NCBI GenBank assembly: GCA_030490835.1
Contig: CM059972.1
Coordinates: 89,141,137 to 89,205,136, forward strand
Source: Annona cherimola
Lineage: Eukaryota; Streptophyta; Magnoliopsida; Magnoliales; Annonaceae
Direction of reading: 5' to 3'
DNA length: 64,000 nt
The translations under genes were made by a program, and so were the position numbers. Shown here piece after piece: positions 59,020-64,000 of this stretch. Every line of letters begins with the position of its first letter. The first letter of the stretch is position 1. The notes under the pieces were generated by a model. It was not told where the DNA came from, did no database searches, and saw only the letters and a program-made list of their open reading frames with translations.

Positions 59020-61140
59020 TGATCTTAAAAAAATTTGGAAGCATCTCCCCATAACTTATAAAGGGGGTGGTAGAGAATTTGTTATACATGAACATTACAA
59101 TTTTATTTCAAATTATAAACACTGAAGTCTATATTCAAATATTTGCATGCTCATACTATAAAGGCATCCGTATAGAAAGAAAGTCATCATAGTCCATCAT
59201 TACTCTACCAAACAACCCAAAATAATATATACATATGTTCACATGAGTTATAATCAAGTTTAAATACCTAAGTGCAATATGTCCTTTACAGTTTGGTCAA
59301 ACTAGGTAAATGTTTACATTCATTACTATCAATTAGAAGCATATGTCCAAAATAATTACAAACACAACTCTTAATTTAATGAATTTAATCTCCAAAGTTG
59401 TGTCCTCTATCAAGTCCATCTCGAGGTTCTTTACCTGGTCTTTGATCTAAAGGTAAAATAATAAATCATGTGAGCTAAACAGACTCAGTAAGTAGATGCC
59501 AATTATCACAAAAGGGTACTGGAATAAGATTCATGATGTACATATCATGCTAATGATGTAGTGAGATGAATCTTAAATGAACATGCATGATGTGTAAAAC
59601 CAATACCCATGTCCAAGAACATATATAAGTATATAGCTGTACGTTTTTAATAGGTCATCACAACCCTCACTCATGTCAACAAGGGCTATAAATAACCCTT
59701 TTTACTTATGTCAATCAAGGGTCATGAATAATCCTACATAATTATGGAAATCACTCACACATGGTCCTTTCCAAATATTACATAATGCAACACAATCCAA
59801 CCATACTTGTGTGATTAAACCTAATGCAACACAAAATCTATCTCAAGAAACTCAACATAATAATTAAAGAATCAACATTACTAGACACACATAAGTTAGA
59901 AAGATTTCAAAGTATGTTTATACTCAATTTAACAACCCATCCATCTTAGGGGCATTCCACCAAACACATGATAGACATTGTTGAGGAAACTGCTAGATAT
60001 TCATAAGTGACTATCGAAACCGAGCCATTGTACCCTCTTATGACAAAAAATGCTTCTATGTCAACCATCCCATGAGAATCATTCATTAACCCTAATCTCT
60101 CTATGTGGTCTAATCTCATCTTCCTTCGCATTATAAATCACCCCATACATAACTATAAGAGTGATATTCACTCTACATACACTACAATATGATACCAATC
60201 AAGGTTCTACTACAATTTAACGAAGAATGAATCATCTAGTCACCTAGATCATGATTTTTTCCAAAACATCAACCCTAGACTCGAACCTTTGAGATTTTTG
60301 AGCTCCCTTGATGAGAAGAGAAATGAATGGAGGGAGGTCACGTGCGCCCTTCTCCTAAGAAGGCTTTTGCCAATATGAGTCGGGCCCAAACACGGGTTGG
60401 ACCTAGTTATTCATTTGTCATTAAATTTTTCACACATTCTACTTAATCAATTAAAAATTTCTCTAGGGGCGCAGCCCTCTTGTCCCCTGCGACTTAACTA
60501 GGCAGGTCGAACTTTGTACCTACTTTGCAAGATTCAAGATAGTTGTAGTGTCTCAAATAATGGGTTAATTATATACCTCTAATTCAATACCCAGCAAATC
60601 ATATAATAACCGAGTGGTGTAGCCACTCAACTCATACTCCTTCTAATATGCTCGTGAGTGGTGTCTTATATAACCCAACATGCCAAGATTTTAATACATG
60701 CATACACTACATATCCCCTAGATACCATGTCTATATACAATGTACATAACACTAACATCATTAATTACTAGTGATATATTCATTAATTACCTCATGGTAA
60801 AGGAATGACTATAATAAAAATACATGGTCCTCACACAAACTTTGCAGTAAGTCCATATGTTGTACAATGTAACGCCCCAGACCTAACAGTAAGGTATTGT
60901 CCGCTTTGGGCCTCGGCCCGCACGGTTTTGCCCCTCTGGGTTCACGCGCATCCCGTCGTTCCCCAAAAGGCGCCTTTTGGGGAACGACGGGATGCGCGTG
61001 AACCCAGAGGGGCAAAACCGTGCGGGCCGAGGCCCAAAGAGGACAATACCTTACCGTTAAGCCTGGGACGTTACATACAACCAGGTACATAAATAAAATT
61101 TCAAGGAATCTCTCCACTTAGAGATCTACCTTGATAATGA
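59020..61140 (+). mobile_element. solo-LTR-like dispersed repeat, copy B
   Basis: Diverged copy of 16649-18432, same orientation. Shared blocks include GAAGCATCTCCCCATAA, CTCGAGGTTCTTTACCTGG, CTCAGTAAGTAGATGCCAAT, CTAGACTCGAACCTTTGAGA and TTAATTACTAGTGATATATT. It carries the palindromic insertion 60868-61075. Ends approximate. Confidence 0.55.
60868..61075. mobile_element. 208-bp near-perfect GC-rich palindrome with 5-bp duplication
   Basis: Two 104-bp arms, exactly symmetrical about GGCGCC at 60969-60974, with about five mismatches and no loop. Ends are TGTAAC and GTTACA, flanked by TACAA at 60863-60867 and 61076-61080, so it inserted as a unit. Arms include CTTTGGGCCTCGGCCCGCAC and CCCGTCGTTCCCCAAAAGG. 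Near-identical frames on both strands simply reflect the symmetry. A palindromic MITE or inverted pair of small terminal repeats is possible; the family is not assigned. Confidence 0.8.
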
Positions 61141-62589
61141 AAACAAAATTCAAGTGTGCATATTATTAACGTCATTCCATCCTGGTACTAGAATTTATTT
61201 GAATTGGAGTATTGGATAAACTATACTTGCTTAAAAGTATACACGTTTAAATTATGAAAATGCTTGTATAATTCATAGATGTGTTTGAATGTTATAATAG
61301 TTTATAAAATTATTCATCAACATAATAAAAATATTTTAGATGCTTTAAATATGAAATTAACAACTTTCATGATATATAAATCAAATAGTTTTATTTTTTT
61401 AATTTTACACTTTTAGTAAACAAGCATCATGCGCATCTTTGATTGGAATGAACCTTTTTTTATTGGTGATTGGAATGAAACTTGGTTCCCTGAATAAATA
61501 AATAATATTATATGCAATACGTGGAATGAAGTTGATATAGTTACTGAGGTGAACCATAAATGGAGAGATTTCACAAAATTAAATATTATGTTGTTGCAGG
61601 GTTGACATCTCATACTATACAAAAAATACTTTTTTATTTTTATAATATAGTATGAGCCCCAACTAGATGTTTTTCTTGTGTGAAGTGATAATTTTTGAAT
61701 TAATTTTTTTAATTGAATTTTCAAAATAAAAGGGGCATATATCGATGCATTTTTACTTCCAAAATTTTAAAATTACGAATTACTAAATTTTACATAGTGT
61801 GAGAACTAAATAAAACCCACAAATTCATGAAAAAGAAATAAATTTACTGTTTTAAATCAACAAATTTATTTAGGGGCAATAACACAAGCGTCTAAGACTC
61901 TTAAGTACAAAATTAAAAATAAATTAAATGGTCTACAAGGGGCCTCCACACTCCAGAAAGAGTGTGGAATTAAAACAATGCTGCATGAATAATATCATTT
62001 AGTGAGTTTTTTGAATCTCTTTGGCAAATCAAACCAGCAAGAGTTCCAATTCATGAAAAACCCTTCTATTGAGGGAAGGAAAAACCAGAGGTGTTAATTT
62101 TATAAGGTGAATATATTTTATTAAAAAAGTAAATACATCTGTACATTTTGTAAAATATATCTTGGATGTATCTAAAATCCAATCCATTCTACCCAGTTGA
62201 TATATCGTCCAACAAAATTATCTTTTTATAATATTTTTATTATGAGTCTATCTTCAACATGTCCATTCTACTAAAGTAAATTGAATGTTATAAAGTCTCA
62301 TAGAGTCGTAATTTTTGATGTGTTTAAAATCACTCTTAAGTGGCCCTTCTTTGGTTCGGCGATTTTAAAACCCTACTTTATCTTCTCCAATGCCTCAATC
62401 CAATGAATATGAGTAATTAGTTGGGTGAAGAGTAAGAGGTTATTGAGCAAAAGGGAGAACAAGACTACAACCTCCATCAATGGCAAGGGATTAGAGAATT
62501 TTTTGTGACATATTTTCCAAAGTGGCAGACGACGTCAAAGAGGAATTAGAAAAAGGGTAAGGCATTTGCACTAGCACTTCCGCTTGAAT
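61141..62589. other. AT-rich intergenic DNA, no gene seen
   Basis: Nothing recognised on either strand. Confidence 0.5.
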
Positions 62590-62925
62590 TTATCTCATTA
62601 TTGCCTATATAATAAAGTTAAATAGATAAGTTAATTATATGGGTAGTTGTGTAAAAATAATTGAAAAAGGGTAGTTATATAGGAATAAGTAAAAAAATAA
62701 TTAAAAAATAAGATAGTTGTGAAGAGTAAAAAGTTTTAGATTGAATTTTTTTTTATTTGGGCTAGAGCCAGCGTTCAACAGCCATACAGTCATGGGATTC
62801 GAAACCCGAATCTTGGGGCAAGTATGGCAAGCGTGAAACCAACTACCCTAAGGCAGGTTCACGTATTGAAATTTTTTAATTTGAAATTTTTTTAAGTAAA
62901 CAAACACACCCTAAATATAACTTCC
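62590..62925. mobile_element. Tourist-like AT-rich MITE split by a SINE
   Basis: 62600-62755 matches the 21328-21602 MITE (same orientation) and 62865-62925 continues it, ending AAACAAACACACCC. The left terminus is worn. Confidence 0.5.
62756..62864 (-). mobile_element. short tRNA-derived SINE with target duplication
   Basis: Minus-strand body has A-box TAGGGTAGTTGG and B-box GGGTTTCGAATCCC, and ends CTAGCCCAAA plus a T/A run. Flanks 62740-62755 and 62865-62880 (ATTGAATTTTTTT / ATTGAAATTTTTT) form a target duplication inside the MITE. Only about 105 bp long, little more than a tRNA-like head. Confidence 0.6.
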
Positions 62926-63895
62926 ACCATTCATAGTGAAAATCGTATAATAATATATTAGGATGATCCTGTATAAATAAAAACTGTAAAAATATAGGTT
63001 TCTCACATAAAAACTGAAATTTAATCATTTTATCAATATAAAAATATCTTTTTAAAATTTATCTAGTGAAATATATATCTACAATGTTTTATATTATGGG
63101 TCCTTTTGGCAATCTAAAAAACTCTTGTAAGATGCAAAAACTTGTCAAAGCTCAGGGGCAAGTGCGAAAAACATATCACTTGGTCACTGCAGCCCCGTCC
63201 ATCGAAAAGCTAGCTCTGCATCTCATACACGCCATGTCTACAGCATCCCGTTTGCTCATGCTTCATTATGAGCATTTGAATTTTGACCGTCTATGCGCAT
63301 TTGAATTTTAGCCATTGGAATGCATGTTGTGGCTGCGAGAACGTCCAACCCAACTGAAAATCAAGCACATTTAATGGTATTTATTTGTGCAGCCATTAAT
63401 TCCATCATTTGCCATTCCCGGTTGGTTCAGCCAGATGTGACAGTTTTTATGTTGCAAAATTTGTTACCCAAGTTTTTGAGATTGCCAAACAGACCCTATA
63501 TAAATTATATTACAGATATTGCTTATAAATTTATAAACATATATACCATTAAAATGCTCGTATTCTAGATTTTTTAATGAAAATTATTATAGATTGAAAC
63601 ACTACTTACTTTACATGATCTTAACTATGATGGTTAAAAATGTAATTAAAATATAAAGTACGGTTGAATTTTTGAAAAAAATAAAAAAATAAAAAAATTG
63701 GTTTGGTTCCCATTGATGGCTATGGGAACTGGTTGCCACGGAGGCGGCTTTCCGAGTTGTGCGGACACTAATAAGATCATCTTCCTCCTCACACTGATCG
63801 GCCAATAGGATTGGGCGGACCTACATGCAAGTGAGTGGGGTCGTTGCCCCCACTGAATAGATTAGTATAAATCCAATGAGATTTTAAAAAATATA
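62926..63895. other. intergenic DNA, no gene seen
   Basis: Short frames at 63066-63311 and 63320-63568 have no recognisable similarity. Confidence 0.45.
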
Positions 63896-64000
63896 GGTGT
63901 GTTTGGTTACACACAAAACATGTTAATAAAAGCTTTTCAATCAAATACTTTTCACTCCTTATAACTACTTTATTTTGAAATTATTTTTTCACATTTTCCT
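63896..64000. mobile_element. Tourist-like AT-rich MITE, cut by window end
   Basis: Begins GGTGTGTTTGGTTACACAC and follows the 24960-25241 copy base for base with few changes. It gives the intact terminus that copy has lost. Confidence 0.65.

Noticed and set aside
60805..61117. Near-identical open frames on both strands
   Set aside because: They arise from the symmetry of the palindrome; no independent coding evidence.

Overview
This is nuclear plant DNA: an AT-rich, transposon-filled intergenic region with GT-AG introns. It holds only two recognisable host genes. The marked contrast between one very GC-rich coding exon (the F-box gene at 37137-37964) and AT-rich surroundings is typical of monocots, but this is only an inference; species cannot be named from the sequence.

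Host genes. (1) On the minus strand at the left edge lie the 5' leader and first two coding exons of an OSCA1/CSC1-type osmosensitive calcium-channel gene (exons 5026-5347 and 318-467; the rest lies beyond the window). Its first coding intron contains a decayed Ty3/gypsy element carrying a nested 571-bp TRIM. Its leader intron contains a MULE-like element with a nested SINE, plus a MITE. (2) At 37137-37964 (+) is an intact, intronless EID1-like F-box gene, with three ACGTG (ABRE/G-box) sites and a TATA box directly upstream.

Repeats, left to right. 5.5-9 kb: MULE-like inverted-repeat elements. 10.5-19 kb: one MULE-like element with 9-bp target duplications, split by a full-length decayed minus-strand Ty1/copia element (11474-16621) and a solo-LTR-like repeat. 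19-29 kb: very AT-rich DNA with Tourist-like MITEs, a GC-rich 1.07-kb fold-back element, and an endogenous pararetrovirus reverse-transcriptase fragment lying between the two arms of a fold-back repeat. 29-36 kb: more MITEs, a MULE-like element with a perfect 9-bp duplication, a 268-bp tandem duplication and a decayed hAT transposase. 39.5-50.5 kb: a plus-strand Ty1/copia element interrupted by three insertions: a non-autonomous hAT, a 4471-bp MULE and a solo-LTR-like repeat. 51.7-58.9 kb: a third copia element (minus strand) in which only gag and protease are recognisable. 59-61.1 kb: a solo-LTR-like repeat carrying a 208-bp near-perfect GC-rich palindrome.

The most notable object is the MULE at 41389-45859. 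It has 165-bp terminal inverted repeats and a perfect 9-bp target duplication. It carries an N-terminally truncated transposase (DDE remnant, SWIM and CCHC fingers), a convergent two-exon GRF-type zinc-finger gene, subterminal tandem repeats, and an antisense fragment of a terpene synthase exon with its DDxxD motif. It sits inside the gag gene of the copia element, whose reading frame resumes across the duplicated 9 bp.
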